Assembly (NCBI RefSeq): GCF_009877425.1
Contig: NZ_WXEY01000010.1
Coordinates: 61,585 to 125,584 of the forward strand
From: Heliomicrobium undosum
GTDB taxonomy: Bacteria; Bacillota; Desulfitobacteriia; Heliobacteriales; Heliobacteriaceae
DNA length: 64,000 bases
Direction of reading: 5' to 3'
How positions within the stretch are numbered: position 1 is the stretch's first letter; every line of letters begins with the position of its first letter. The position numbers and the translations under genes were made by a program. The notes beneath the pieces are model-generated. The model saw only the letters and a program-made list of their open reading frames with translations. It did not search any database and was not told the origin of the DNA. Positions 55,885-64,000 of this stretch are shown in pieces.

Positions 55885-56412
55885 TTAGGATGGTCTTTTT
55901 TGTACCGCAATGTTGGCAGCGAGGTTGCTCGCTGCATCCTTGACGAGGGCTTCCAACAGTTCTTCCGTAAGATCCTCCTCCGAGTAGACCGGGATTCCTT
56001 CCCGGCGCAGCAATGCCGCCGCCACCCCCTGTCCGGCGATCCGGTTTCCGGCGAAAGCGCCATCGTAGATGAGGTGAACGCCGCAGGAGGGACTCCTTTC
56101 CTTGAGGATGGCCGCCGTGGCGCCGAAGAGCCGGGCAATGCGCAGCGTCTGGCGCGCCCCTTCGATAAAGCCGTCGGTCACGTCGACGCCGTCGCCGTTG
56201 ACGGCTTTCGCCCGTCCATCCAGGGCAGCGTCGCCGCCGCCTTCTCCCTGCAACTCCACAGGCGGACGAGGGGTCGTAAAGCCGCCCAGTTGTTCCGGGC
56301 AGACAGGGATGATCAGGCCCCGGCGACAGAGGTCGAGTAGACTATCGACGGTGTTTTGGGAACCGTCGTATTTGGACCGGATGCCGAGCAGGCAGGAACT
56401 GACGAGAATCAT
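55885..56412 (-). CDS. DUF523 family protein
   Basis: A 175-residue soluble protein with the family signatures SSCLLGIRSKYDG, VCPEQLGGFTTPRPP and LKERSPSCGVHLIYDG. Conserved cysteines (CLLG, VCPEQ, SPSCG) could bind a metal or cluster. The function is unknown. It lies downstream of corA in the same direction with a 92-base gap. Confidence 0.9.
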   Translation of the reverse strand: MILVSSCLLGIRSKYDGSQNTVDSLLDLCRRGLIIPVCPEQLGGFTTPRPPVELQGEGGGDAALDGRAKAVNGDGVDVTDGFIEGARQTLRIARLFGATAAILKERSPSCGVHLIYDGAFAGNRIAGQGVAAALLRREGIPVYSEEDLTEELLEALVKDAASNLAANIAVQKRPS

Positions 56413-56504
56413 GGATGATCAACTCTTTCTCTTTTTTCAATGAAAAATTTCTCTGATAAATTCTCTAAAAAGATCTCTGCGAAAGGTCTAGACAAAAAAT
56501 GCTC

Positions 56505-57356
56505 TTAAAACCAGCGCTTGCGGCGGAAATACACCAGGAGGATTCCTGCGATCACAGCCATGGCGACCATGACGGCGTAGTAGCCGTAGGGCCAGCGCAA
56601 CTCCGGCATGACCTCGAAATTCATGCCGTAGACGCCGACGATAAAGGTGAGCGGCAAAAAGATGGAGGTCACGACGGTCAACTTCTGCATGATCTGATTG
56701 GCCCGTTGGCCCTGGAGGGACAGGCGGAGTTCCATCAGGCCCTGCAAGGCCTCGCGCAGCCCTTGAATCTCGAAGGACAGTTCGTTAAGATCTTCTAAGA
56801 GATCCCGCAGTTCCTGAATCATCTCGGAACCGGTCGCGCCTTGCAGGTGCAGGTGCTCAATCAGCTTGTTGATCAACCGCCGCTTGGCGAAGGTGTCCTG
56901 GTGCAAGGTCAACAGGCGCCTGCGCAAGCTGAAGAGACGGTCAATGGGGATGGGCTTTTCCCGCAGGGCGATGCTTTCTTCCAGCCAGTCCAATTCCCCT
57001 TCAATGCTCCCGTAGGTCTGCAGGTTCTGGTCGAACAGTTCCGAGATCAGGAAGAAAACGATGCGGTGAGCGGGTCGAAACTCCCCTGTGTCCGCTGCAG
57101 ACAGGCACCGGTCAAGCACAGGCAGGTTGGCGCCGGAGTAGACAATGAGCCGCTCCTCATCCCAGGCGATCAACACCGGCGATGCTTCGTCATCTTCTTC
57201 GAGGGAGGAAATCGTCAAGGCTAGCATTCCGCCATCATTGGACAACAAACGGTTGCCCCGGAGATTCGGTCTGACGAAAACCTGCGCCTCCGGCGGCAGT
57301 TCCGCCGGATCGTTGGCATAGAGCACGGTGATTCCACCGGAATCGACCTGCCGCAA
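56505..57356 (-). CDS. corA: CorA-like divalent cation transporter
   Basis: A 283-residue protein. The cytoplasmic helical domain is followed by two C-terminal membrane helices and the pore signature YGMNF. A basic tail RRKRWF ends it. The TTG at 57356 has AGGAGGCGAGG upstream. It is somewhat shorter than typical CorA (about 315). Magnesium or cobalt are the usual substrates. Confidence 0.9.
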   Translation of the reverse strand: MRQVDSGGITVLYANDPAELPPEAQVFVRPNLRGNRLLSNDGGMLALTISSLEEDDEASPVLIAWDEERLIVYSGANLPVLDRCLSAADTGEFRPAHRIVFFLISELFDQNLQTYGSIEGELDWLEESIALREKPIPIDRLFSLRRRLLTLHQDTFAKRRLINKLIEHLHLQGATGSEMIQELRDLLEDLNELSFEIQGLREALQGLMELRLSLQGQRANQIMQKLTVVTSIFLPLTFIVGVYGMNFEVMPELRWPYGYYAVMVAMAVIAGILLVYFRRKRWF

Positions 57357-57420
57357 CCTTCCTCGCCTCCTACCCCGCTCGTGATAAGGTTATTGTACTT
57401 CTTTTTCGGAGGCTTTTTCC

Positions 57421-58437
57421 ATGAATCTGTCCCTTTCCCGTCCTTTTTCCGATTTCCCGGCCGGTCGCTACGCGCCGAGCCCGACAGGGCAACTGCATCT
57501 GGGCAACGCCAGAACGGCGCTGCTCACCTGGCTGCAGATCCGCCGGCTCGGGGGCCGCTTCATCCTGCGCATGGAGGACCTCGACCCCGCCCGCTCCGTC
57601 GCGGCCTACGCCCGCCAGATTCTCGCCGATCTGCGCTGGCTCGGTCTCGACTGGGACGAAGGCCCTGATGTGGGCGGTCCCTGCGGCCCCTATGAACAAA
57701 GCCGGCGGCAAGGCTTTTACGATGCGGCTGTCGATCTCTTCCTGCGCTCAGGGCGAATCTTTCCTTGCGCCTGCAGCCGCAAGGACCTGGCCGAACTGGC
57801 TCGCGCTCCTCACGGTTTGAGCGAGGAAGGCCCTCCCTACCCGGGGATCTGCCGCAACCTGACCCCGGAGGCCTGGGAGGCCAAGCTGCGCAAAAAAGGC
57901 CAATGCGCCTACCGGTTCCAGGTCCCCGAAGGCAGCCTGTCCTTCGTCGACGCTGTGGCCGGTCCCATCTCTCAGAACGTGCGCCAGGCCGTCGGCGATT
58001 TCGTCGTCCGCCGCGCCGACGGCGTCACCGCCTACCAGTTGGCCGTCGTCGTCGATGACGCCCTCATGGGCGTCACCCATGTGCTGCGCGGCGACGACCT
58101 GCTCGCCTCAACGCCCCGCCAGATCCTGCTCTATCACGCCCTGGACATGCCGGTCCCGGACTTTTGCCATGTTCCGCTCGTCCTCGGCCCCGATGGCGCC
58201 CGCCTGTCCAAACGGCACGGGGGCACAGCCATCGCTTCCCTACAGGAACAGGGGATCGAGCCGGAAAAGGTGATCGGATTCCTGGCTTATACGGCCGGTT
58301 TGTTACCGGGGCCGGAACCGGTTCGACCGCAAGAATTGATTCCCCTCTTTGCCGAAGAAAAGCTGCCCCGCCACCCCTGGCGAGTCACCGAAGCAGCGCT
58401 GGCGGAACTGGGTTTGCATACCGGAAAAAACCATTGA
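57421..58437 (+). CDS. gluQ: Glutamyl-Q tRNA(Asp) synthetase
   Basis: A 338-residue paralogue of the GluRS catalytic domain that attaches glutamate to queuosine at position 34 of tRNA-Asp. YAPSPTGQLHLGNARTALL contains the HIGH-like HLGN; the KMSKS equivalent is RLSKRHG. Zinc ligands CACSR and YPGICR lie between. The protein ends where the GluRS anticodon-binding domain would begin, separating it from GltX. GGAGGC precedes the ATG. Confidence 0.92.
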   Translation: MNLSLSRPFSDFPAGRYAPSPTGQLHLGNARTALLTWLQIRRLGGRFILRMEDLDPARSVAAYARQILADLRWLGLDWDEGPDVGGPCGPYEQSRRQGFYDAAVDLFLRSGRIFPCACSRKDLAELARAPHGLSEEGPPYPGICRNLTPEAWEAKLRKKGQCAYRFQVPEGSLSFVDAVAGPISQNVRQAVGDFVVRRADGVTAYQLAVVVDDALMGVTHVLRGDDLLASTPRQILLYHALDMPVPDFCHVPLVLGPDGARLSKRHGGTAIASLQEQGIEPEKVIGFLAYTAGLLPGPEPVRPQELIPLFAEEKLPRHPWRVTEAALAELGLHTGKNH

Positions 58438-58463
58438 CCGCCGGCTTTTCTTCGCAGTAACAT
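58434..58463 (+). promoter_or_regulatory. Probable promoter of the metal ATPase gene
   Basis: TTGACC (58434-58439, overlapping the gluQ stop) and TAACAT (58458-58463) are 18 bases apart. The -10 lies inside the operator dyad, so a bound repressor would block it. Confidence 0.5.
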
Positions 58464-58487
58464 ATGAGTAGGTATTCATATGTTACT
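58456..58487. promoter_or_regulatory. ArsR/SmtB-like operator dyad of the metal ATPase gene
   Basis: A perfect 12-bp inverted repeat AGTAACATATGA/TCATATGTTACT is separated by 8 bases and lies 18 bases before the start codon. The AT-rich ATATGA...TCATAT form is typical of CadC/SmtB/ArsR sites. No regulator gene is adjacent. Confidence 0.7.
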
Positions 58488-58504
58488 CGAAAGAAGGTCA
58501 CATC

Positions 58505-60892
58505 ATGGCTAATACATGCAACGGCAGTTGTGCTTGCTCCTGCAGCGCTTCAACATCAGTAGAAACCCGCTCGGCAGGCTCTGAACAAACCGCCGCAGGC
58601 TCTGCGCAAACCATCGCCATCGCGTCCGGCATAGGCGCGCCAGCGGCAGTGACAGCCGCCGCATCCGCTTTTGCGGAAGCCGCAACAACGGCGGCTGCAG
58701 TCACGGCTGAGCCTGTCCTCCGCTACTACATCGACGGCCTCGACTGCGCCGACTGTGCCGCCAAGGCGGAAAAGATCCTTTCTCAACAAGCGGGTGTACG
58801 CTGGGTCCGTATCGATTTCGGCGCCGGCGCGCTGACCCTTTCACCCATCGAACCAGCTTTCTCCCTGCCGGCCATTACCTCTGTTGTCTCCAGTCTCGGT
58901 TACCGCCTGCGGCTGCCTGAAGGCGCCGGCGGACCGAGCGCAGGACAGGAGACAGGAACGATGGCGGGCAACGAGCCCCTATGGCGACGTGTAAACCTCC
59001 GCGCCGCCAGACCGGTCCTCTCCGGGCTGGGCCTGGCGCTGGGCCTCCTCCTCGACCAGACGGCGGCGACAACCCTCTCCCCGCTTGTCTACACCTTCGC
59101 CATCGTCGCCGGAGGCTGGCCCATCGCCCGCGCCGCCTGGACCGCCCTGAAAACGTTGACGTTGGATATGAACGTGCTGATGATCCTGGCTGTGGCCGGC
59201 GCCATCGCCATCCAGGAATGGTCCGAGGCCGCCGCCGTCGTCTTCCTCTTCAGCCTCGGGGCGGTCCTGCAGGCGTCAACGCTGGACAAAACGCGCCGCT
59301 CCATCCGCTCGCTTCTTTCCCTGACACCGGCTGTCGCCACCGTCTCCCGCAATGGCGTCGAATCAACCGAAGCGGTGGAGCGGATCATCCCCGGCGATGT
59401 GATCATCGTCCGTCCCGGCGACCGGATCCCCCTCGACGGGAGGGTCCTGCGCGGCGCCTCATCGGTCAACCAGGCGCCGGTGACCGGCGAATCGACGCCG
59501 GTGGAAAAAGAGCCCGGCGACGGCGTCTTCGCCGGCACGGTCAATGAAAATGGGCTCCTGGAAATCCAGGTCACCCGTCCGGCTTCGGACAGCGCCGTCG
59601 CCCGCATCATCCGCCTCGTCGAAGAGGCCCAGTCGCGCCGCGCCCCCTCACAGCAGTTCGTCGACCGTTTTGCCGCCGTCTACACGCCTGCCGTGATCGT
59701 CCTGGCCGCTCTGGTGGCCATCGTGCCGCCCCTCTTCGGCGCCCCCTGGGAGGAATGGTTCTACCGCGCCCTGGAACTGCTCGTCGTATCCTGCCCCTGC
59801 GCGCTGGTCATCTCGACGCCCGTGGCCATCGTCGCCGCCATCGGCAACGGCGCCAAGCAAGGCGTCCTGATCAAGGGCGGCGCACACTTGGAGGAACTGG
59901 GCCGGATCAACACCATCGCCTTTGACAAGACGGGCACCCTGACTGTAGGCCGGCCCGCAGTGGCCCGTTTCGTCAACGTGGCGCCGCCGGATCAACATGA
60001 TGACCAGGCGTTGCTCTCCATCGCCTGGCGGCTGGAGCGGCGGTCATCGCACCCGCTGGCGGCAGCCATCGTCCGCTTTGCCGAGGAACGCCTTCCGGCA
60101 ACCGCCCACGCCGCCCTATCGGAACCGGAAGACTATGCCGCCCTGCCGGGCGCCGGTGTGGCCGGCGTCATCGACGGTGTCCGCTATGCCCTCACGTCGC
60201 CCGGGCGCAGCCTGATCGCATCCGCCCTTTCGGAAAATCTTCTCGCGCAGATCGACGCGTGGCAACGCGATGGCTATACCGTCAGCCTGCTTTCCGATGA
60301 AAGGCGACCGCTGGCCCTCTTCGCCCTTTCCGACGCCTGCCGGCCTGAAAGCAGCCGCGCCTTGGCCCGCCTGAAAGCGGCCGGTGTCAACCATATCGCC
60401 ATGCTCACCGGCGATAACAGCCACACGGCCCGCCGCATCGCCGCCGAACTGTCCGTCGACGAGGTGCGCGCCGAACTGCTGCCGGCAGAAAAGGCGGAGA
60501 CCGTGCAGGCATTGATGCGCCCCGAGCGCCGCGTCGCCATGGTCGGCGACGGAATCAACGACGCGCCGGCGCTGGCGGCGGCCCACCTCGGCGTGGCCAT
60601 GGGCGGTTACGGATCGGACATGGCCATGGAGACAGCCGACGTGATCCTCGCCAGCGACACGCTGGAACAGCTTCCCTTCGCCATCCGTCTCGGTCGCTCA
60701 GCCCTGTCCATCATCCGGCAGAACATCATCTTCGCCCTCGTCGTCAAGGCTGTTGCCTTGCTCTTGATCCTTCCCAACTGGCTCAACCTCTGGCTGGCCG
60801 TCTTGAGCGACACCGGCGCAGCGCTGGTGGTCATCCTGAACGCCCTTCGCCTGCTCAGCCTGAGACCGGATAAAGAACCCATCCATGAATAA
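58505..60892 (+). CDS. cadA: Heavy-metal P1B-type ATPase (Cd/Zn/Pb exporter class)
   Basis: A 795-residue efflux pump. The N-terminus has a cysteine-rich CNGSCACSC, then an Ala/Thr-rich linker of about 50 residues, then one HMA domain with GLDCADC (C81, C84). The membrane CPC motif is in SCPCALVISTPVAI (about 428-441), the phosphorylation site in DKTGTLT (Asp near 475), and GDGINDAPALA near 682 completes the ATPase. CPC with one CxxC HMA suits Zn/Cd/Pb export. AAGAAGG precedes the ATG and a metal-type operator lies upstream. Confidence 0.93.
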   Translation: MANTCNGSCACSCSASTSVETRSAGSEQTAAGSAQTIAIASGIGAPAAVTAAASAFAEAATTAAAVTAEPVLRYYIDGLDCADCAAKAEKILSQQAGVRWVRIDFGAGALTLSPIEPAFSLPAITSVVSSLGYRLRLPEGAGGPSAGQETGTMAGNEPLWRRVNLRAARPVLSGLGLALGLLLDQTAATTLSPLVYTFAIVAGGWPIARAAWTALKTLTLDMNVLMILAVAGAIAIQEWSEAAAVVFLFSLGAVLQASTLDKTRRSIRSLLSLTPAVATVSRNGVESTEAVERIIPGDVIIVRPGDRIPLDGRVLRGASSVNQAPVTGESTPVEKEPGDGVFAGTVNENGLLEIQVTRPASDSAVARIIRLVEEAQSRRAPSQQFVDRFAAVYTPAVIVLAALVAIVPPLFGAPWEEWFYRALELLVVSCPCALVISTPVAIVAAIGNGAKQGVLIKGGAHLEELGRINTIAFDKTGTLTVGRPAVARFVNVAPPDQHDDQALLSIAWRLERRSSHPLAAAIVRFAEERLPATAHAALSEPEDYAALPGAGVAGVIDGVRYALTSPGRSLIASALSENLLAQIDAWQRDGYTVSLLSDERRPLALFALSDACRPESSRALARLKAAGVNHIAMLTGDNSHTARRIAAELSVDEVRAELLPAEKAETVQALMRPERRVAMVGDGINDAPALAAAHLGVAMGGYGSDMAMETADVILASDTLEQLPFAIRLGRSALSIIRQNIIFALVVKAVALLLILPNWLNLWLAVLSDTGAALVVILNALRLLSLRPDKEPIHE

Positions 60893-60897
60893 TATCG

Positions 60898-60945
60898 AAG
60901 GGCTGCCCCATTCTTCGAAAATAGGGCAGCCCTTTCGCCTTCTCT
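60898..60945 (+). terminator. Terminator after cadA
   Basis: AAGGGCTGCCC/GGGCAGCCCTT (60898-60908 with 60924-60934) encloses a further ATT/AAT pairing and is followed by TCGCCTTCTCTTT. Confidence 0.7.
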
Positions 60946-60965
60946 TTATGTATGTTCTACTCGCA

Positions 60966-61193
60966 TCATTTATTGACCAGTTCATGGATGACCCTCGCCC
61001 GTTCGATCAGTTCTTGAATGGGCAACTGGGGGTTGGAACGGGAAAGGTTCTCCAGTGTCTTGCCGTAAGAACTCAGGGTAGTCGCCGTGAACGAATCGAC
61101 CATCATCTCGATCTCGTTGATCATCTGGGGAGACACCTGAACCCCCTGTCGGGTCATAACGGTAAAAAGATCCGCCTTAAACTGCTGTTTCAT
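60966..61193 (-). CDS. Small helical protein (75 residues), unknown
   Basis: The start is ATG at 61193 with GAGGAGGCGG upstream. The product is soluble and all-helical (QVSPQMINEIEMMVDSFTATTL, IQELIERARVIHELVNK) with no recognised motif. It stands alone between terminators. It may be a lineage-specific small protein. Confidence 0.65.
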   Translation of the reverse strand: MKQQFKADLFTVMTRQGVQVSPQMINEIEMMVDSFTATTLSSYGKTLENLSRSNPQLPIQELIERARVIHELVNK

Positions 61194-61315
61194 GGCGCCG
61201 CCTCCTCTTTCCCAAAGTCGGCTCTTCTTGATCCAATTATACCCACTGGGATGCATGGGACGAAAGTCCTATTTTTCTTTTGGGCGACTCAAACATGGTT
61301 ACTGTTGACGAAGGC

Positions 61316-61354
61316 GCAAAAAAAGAGCCGCTGCGGCTTGCGCCGGCGGCTCTC
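61316..61354 (-). terminator. Terminator of the nth operon
   Basis: AGAGCCGC/GCGGCTCT (61324-61331 with 61346-61353) is followed on the minus strand by seven T. Confidence 0.8.
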
Positions 61355-61405
61355 CCAAAATAGGCGATACCAACGAGGGTAGTATTGCGAAAAGGGCAAG
61401 CTGTA

Positions 61406-62356
61406 TCAATACCCTTTTTCCAGGTCGACCACGTTCAGGGGCAGCGGTTTTTCCGCCAAGAAAGCTTCCAGGTTCGTTTCGAAGATCTCCAGCGCCCGGT
61501 CGAGGTAGTGCGGAGAGCGGCCGGCCACATGGGGCGTGATGATCACATTGTGCATCTTCCACAAGGGGCTCTCGGCGGAAAGGGGTTCTTCCACGAAGAC
61601 ATCCAAGGCTGCCCCGGCAATCTGACCCTCTTGCAATGCCCGCACCAGGGCCGGTTCATCGATCACCTTACCCCGGGCGATGTTGATCAAAACCGCCGAG
61701 CGTTTCATCAGGGAAAACTCATGGGCGCCGAACCGCTGTTCTGATGCCGCCGTCAGGGGCATCGCCAAAACGACAAAGTCGGCCTCGGCGATGGCAAGAT
61801 CGATCTGGTCGCGGGGATAGGTCTTATGTACGCCCGCCACACCCCGGCCATCGCTGTTCACCCCGGTGACGCGCATCCCGAAGGCGAGGGCGCGTTGGGC
61901 GATCTCCACGCCCATGGCGCCGAGCCCGACGATGCAGACCGTCTTTTGATGGATCTCATCGAGCTTGACATGATCCTCCCAGCGGGCCTGCTCCTGCATG
62001 CGGACAAAGAAGGGCAACTGGCGGACGAAGGCCAGCATGACACCCAGGGTGTGTTCCGCCGCCTGAACGGCATGGACGCCCTTGGCGCTCGTCAGCGTGA
62101 TCTCCCGTTCTTTCAGCACGTCGAAAGGGATGTGTTCCAGGCCGCCAGCAAAGGATTGAATCCATCGCAGTTTCGGCGCCCGCCGCAACACATCCGTCGT
62201 CAGGCCGTCGCCGTAGGTGACGAGAACGTCAGCGCCTGGCAGAAATTCCAGCGCCTCGCCGGTAGAGCGGCAAATCCGCCACAGTATGCCCGGGTATGTT
62301 CTCTCCAGACGTTCGCGGTGCCATTCGGGAAACGGCATCGTTGTGAGGATCTTCAT
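61406..62356 (-). CDS. D-isomer specific 2-hydroxyacid dehydrogenase
   Basis: A 316-residue NAD(P)-dependent dehydrogenase. VGLGAMGVEIAQRALAFGM is the dinucleotide fold, INIARGKVIDEPALVRAL carries the catalytic arginine, and DVFVEEPL with ITPHVAGRSP gives the Glu/His pair. The N-terminal substrate domain contains SFAGGLEHIP. Its start overlaps the nth stop by 4 bases. The substrate is not evident; the family includes glyoxylate/hydroxypyruvate and D-lactate enzymes. Confidence 0.9.
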   Translation of the reverse strand: MKILTTMPFPEWHRERLERTYPGILWRICRSTGEALEFLPGADVLVTYGDGLTTDVLRRAPKLRWIQSFAGGLEHIPFDVLKEREITLTSAKGVHAVQAAEHTLGVMLAFVRQLPFFVRMQEQARWEDHVKLDEIHQKTVCIVGLGAMGVEIAQRALAFGMRVTGVNSDGRGVAGVHKTYPRDQIDLAIAEADFVVLAMPLTAASEQRFGAHEFSLMKRSAVLINIARGKVIDEPALVRALQEGQIAGAALDVFVEEPLSAESPLWKMHNVIITPHVAGRSPHYLDRALEIFETNLEAFLAEKPLPLNVVDLEKGY

Positions 62357-63003
62357 TCGGTTTCCTCCCCTGTCTCAAGTTTCAACCCTGTATGTTCCCG
62401 GCATCGTTCAGCCAGCCGGCAGTCCGCACAGGCCGGTTTGCGGGCATGACAAACCTGGCGTCCGTGAAAAATCAGCCAGTGGTGGGCCTTGGCCCAGAGG
62501 TTCCGGGGAATGTTGTTCATCAGTTCCTGTTCCGTTTTGACCACATCTTTGGCCTGCGCCAGTCCGAGACGATTGGAGACACGGAAGACATGGGTGTCCA
62601 CGGCGATCGCCGGTTCCTGAAACGCCTCGGCCAGCACCACATTGGCCGTCTTCCTGCCCACCCCAGGGAGTTCCTCCAATCCCTCCCTATAGCTAGGAAT
62701 CTGTCCGCCGTGTTTTTCCACCAAGGTGCGACAGGCCGCCAGGATATTGCGGGCTTTGTTCCGGTAAAGACCGATGCTCTTGATCAGGTCCTCCAACTCC
62801 TCCTGCGTCAGCAGGAGCATCGCCTCCGGCGTGGGCGCTTTGGCGAATAGAGCAGGGGTGACACGGTTGACGGACTTGTCCGTCGCTTGGGCGGCCAGCA
62901 TGGTGGCGATCAGCAATTCGAAGGGGTTGCGGAAATTCAGGGCGCAACGGGCGTCGGGATACATGTCGGCGAGGGTTGCCAGGATGAGCGCATGCCTGTC
63001 CAG
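62353..63003 (-). CDS. nth: Endonuclease III (DNA glycosylase/AP lyase)
   Basis: A base-excision-repair enzyme of about 216 residues. The helix-hairpin-helix LPGVGRKTANVVL supplies the catalytic lysine, AVDTHVFRVSNRLG the catalytic aspartate, and CHARKPACADCRLAERC the C-x6-C-x2-C-x5-C [4Fe-4S] loop. Starting at the first ATG (62964) would cut off the N-terminal helix before YPDARC. A CTG at 63003, 8 bases after GGAGGT, restores a normal N-terminus (LDRHALILATLADMYPDARC); no ATG, GTG or TTG is available there. It is operonic with the dehydrogenase gene. Confidence 0.92.
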   Translation of the reverse strand: MDRHALILATLADMYPDARCALNFRNPFELLIATMLAAQATDKSVNRVTPALFAKAPTPEAMLLLTQEELEDLIKSIGLYRNKARNILAACRTLVEKHGGQIPSYREGLEELPGVGRKTANVVLAEAFQEPAIAVDTHVFRVSNRLGLAQAKDVVKTEQELMNNIPRNLWAKAHHWLIFHGRQVCHARKPACADCRLAERCREHTGLKLETGEETE

Positions 63004-63213
63004 TCTAAGCCACCTCCGGTGAATCGTCCGGAAAAAGGTAATTTTCAGATTCTTAGTTTACCATATCCGGCGCTTTAGAAAAAGCGGGAGACCATCTGGG
63101 AATTGCCGCCTTTTCCTCCGCCACCAGATTTTTACGGCTGTGAAGAAGCGACACTTGGAACCATACTAGCTATGGACCGTTTGTACTTGGAGACAAAAAG
63201 GGAGGTCGTGTAT

Positions 63214-63573
63214 ATGATGGGGCAACAACAGGCATATGGTCAAGGATGCCAAACGACCGGAACGACGGGCATGGCCAATCAACCGGTTAAGATCCGTCCC
63301 CTCTTGGGAGACGGAAGGGATGTGACGATCGTCTATGACGGGATCTTGAGCAAGTCGGGCGCCCAGCAGGTTTACCTCCATGCCGGCTACGGTAATGACT
63401 GGAAAAACCCCTATGATCACCGGATGGAGCGCACCTGCCACGGTTGGCAGTGCACCGTCAACATGGAACAGGACGAGCTTCGTTTCTGCTTCAAGGATTC
63501 AGCCAACAACTGGGACAACAACAACGGGAGCAACTGGACCTACCATTCCCGTGGGATCAACCCCCCCCATTGA
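63214..63573 (+). CDS. CBM25/53-like starch-binding domain protein
   Basis: A 119-residue protein. After a Gly/Gln/Thr-rich N-terminus, VTIVYDGILSKSGAQQVYLHAGYG, MERTCHGWQCTV and FKDSANNWDNNNGSNWTY form the carbohydrate-binding module 25 pattern (YxG, NW.W and NNxxNW). There is no signal peptide or enzyme domain. The ATG at 63214 follows AAGGGAGGTCG. It may bind intracellular glycogen or act as a regulatory module; both are inference. Confidence 0.75.
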   Translation: MMGQQQAYGQGCQTTGTTGMANQPVKIRPLLGDGRDVTIVYDGILSKSGAQQVYLHAGYGNDWKNPYDHRMERTCHGWQCTVNMEQDELRFCFKDSANNWDNNNGSNWTYHSRGINPPH

Positions 63574-63579
63574 TCTGAA

Positions 63580-63615
63580 AAAGCGGCGGCAAGCAAAGGC
63601 CGCCGCTTTGATTCA
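63580..63615 (+). terminator. Terminator after the CBM25-like gene
   Basis: AAAGCGGCGGC/GCCGCCGCTTT (63580-63590 with 63599-63609) has an 8-base loop. Confidence 0.8.
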
Positions 63616-63695
63616 TTCATTTTATTTATAGAATCGGGCCTGCTTCTTTGCGTCGTCCCACGATATACTAGCATCCGGAAGATTGGTCCGTGACC

Positions 63696-63729
63696 GGCAA
63701 AAGAAAAAAGCCCGTCGATATGACGGACT
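63696..63729 (-). terminator. Terminator after the 55-residue gene
   Basis: GCCCGTC/GACGGAC (63710-63716 with 63722-63728) with one G-T pair is followed on the minus strand by TTTTTTCTTTT. Confidence 0.6.
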
Positions 63730-63763
63730 GTACAGTTGCCTTCTACAAACTCGTAAATTAGGA

Positions 63764-63931
63764 TTAATGTGAAAACACCATTACGTAAATTATTACTATA
63801 TAGGCTATTGTTTGAAAGGCAAACGAAAAGTACAGAATTCCTTTATCTTCATCTTTTGCAACCCTAATTACTCTATTAATGTTGATTAGTGTCAGGATAA
63901 AAGCTGTAATTACCAGTAGAACGCTTAACAT
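63764..63931 (-). CDS. Tiny two-helix membrane protein (55 residues), unknown
   Basis: From ATG at 63931 the frame encodes MLSVLLVITAFILTL, a short charged loop (NRVIRVAKDEDKG) and a second hydrophobic helix ending IVIIYVMVFSH. The helix-loop-helix pattern in AT-rich sequence and a terminator 35 bases downstream argue for a gene. The ribosome site is weak (CGAG). Base composition is well below the window average. Bases 63932-64000 show nothing further. Confidence 0.5.
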   Translation of the reverse strand: MLSVLLVITAFILTLININRVIRVAKDEDKGILYFSFAFQTIAYIVIIYVMVFSH

Positions 63932-64000
63932 TTAAACTCGGTTGACATACACTGACGGACGTTGGCTACGCCGCCCGAGCTCTCGACGGCACCTTTGTAA

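Noticed and set aside
1..64000. CRISPR arrays, insertion sequences, prophage genes, rRNA
   Set aside because: No regularly spaced repeats, transposase or phage structural motifs, or rRNA-like stretches were seen on reading through.

Overview
This window looks like a chromosomal segment of a spore-forming, anaerobic, moderately high-GC member of the Firmicutes (Clostridia). Support comes from an intact sporulation sigma factor sigK, a SleB-type cortex hydrolase behind a forespore-type promoter, a valS T-box leader, strong AGGAGG-type ribosome binding sites with frequent TTG/GTG (and possibly CTG) starts, and ferredoxin-linked metabolism (a kor 2-oxoacid:ferredoxin oxidoreductase, a formate dehydrogenase-like molybdo/tungsto-enzyme and a small ferredoxin). 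The repertoire would suit the Heliobacteriaceae or a close relative, but no photosynthesis gene is present, so the family is inference.

Layout. 1-7.5 kb: start of a DUF47 gene, the valS-folC operon behind a sigma-A promoter and a T-box with a GUC specifier, an orphan meaB, a membrane-anchored JAMM-domain protein and a rhodanese. 7.6-10.4 kb: panB-panE-ldh. 10.4-13.5 kb: TerC-like transporter, small membrane proteins and a TolB-like propeller protein. 13.6-16.5 kb: korDABC with a sigma-A promoter. 16.6-22.6 kb: DUF2334 protein, free Hpt and large hybrid histidine kinase. 22.7-24.3 kb: sleB and sigK.

24.3-31.1 kb is the accessory block: three overlapping genes of visibly lower GC encoding two superfamily 1 helicases around an 889-residue protein whose C-terminus keeps an AddB/Cas4-type iron-sulfur cysteine pattern without recognisable nuclease residues. 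It is the best candidate here for an undescribed, possibly DNA-repair or anti-phage, system.

31.5-49 kb: coiled-coil protein, pckA, psd, alkaline phosphatase, a LysM/PG-binding/BsuPI protein, a GMC-oxidoreductase cluster lacking any cytochrome, a stalk-plus-CAP protein, a DUF815 ATPase, a LysE-like exporter and a 995-residue formate dehydrogenase with NuoG-like front modules. 49-64 kb: chemoreceptor, acyltransferase/acyl-ACP synthetase with an LplT-like transporter, ferredoxin, MBL hydrolase, DUF523, CorA, gluQ, a metal P-type ATPase with a perfect operator dyad, a D-2-hydroxyacid dehydrogenase-nth pair, a CBM25-like protein and a tiny two-helix membrane protein.

The genes are mostly ordinary housekeeping operons separated by clear intrinsic terminators. 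I saw no tRNA, rRNA, CRISPR array, insertion sequence or prophage. Several starts were moved from the longest reading frame to the position with a ribosome binding site; each entry says so. Function calls rest on motif recognition by eye, not on searches.
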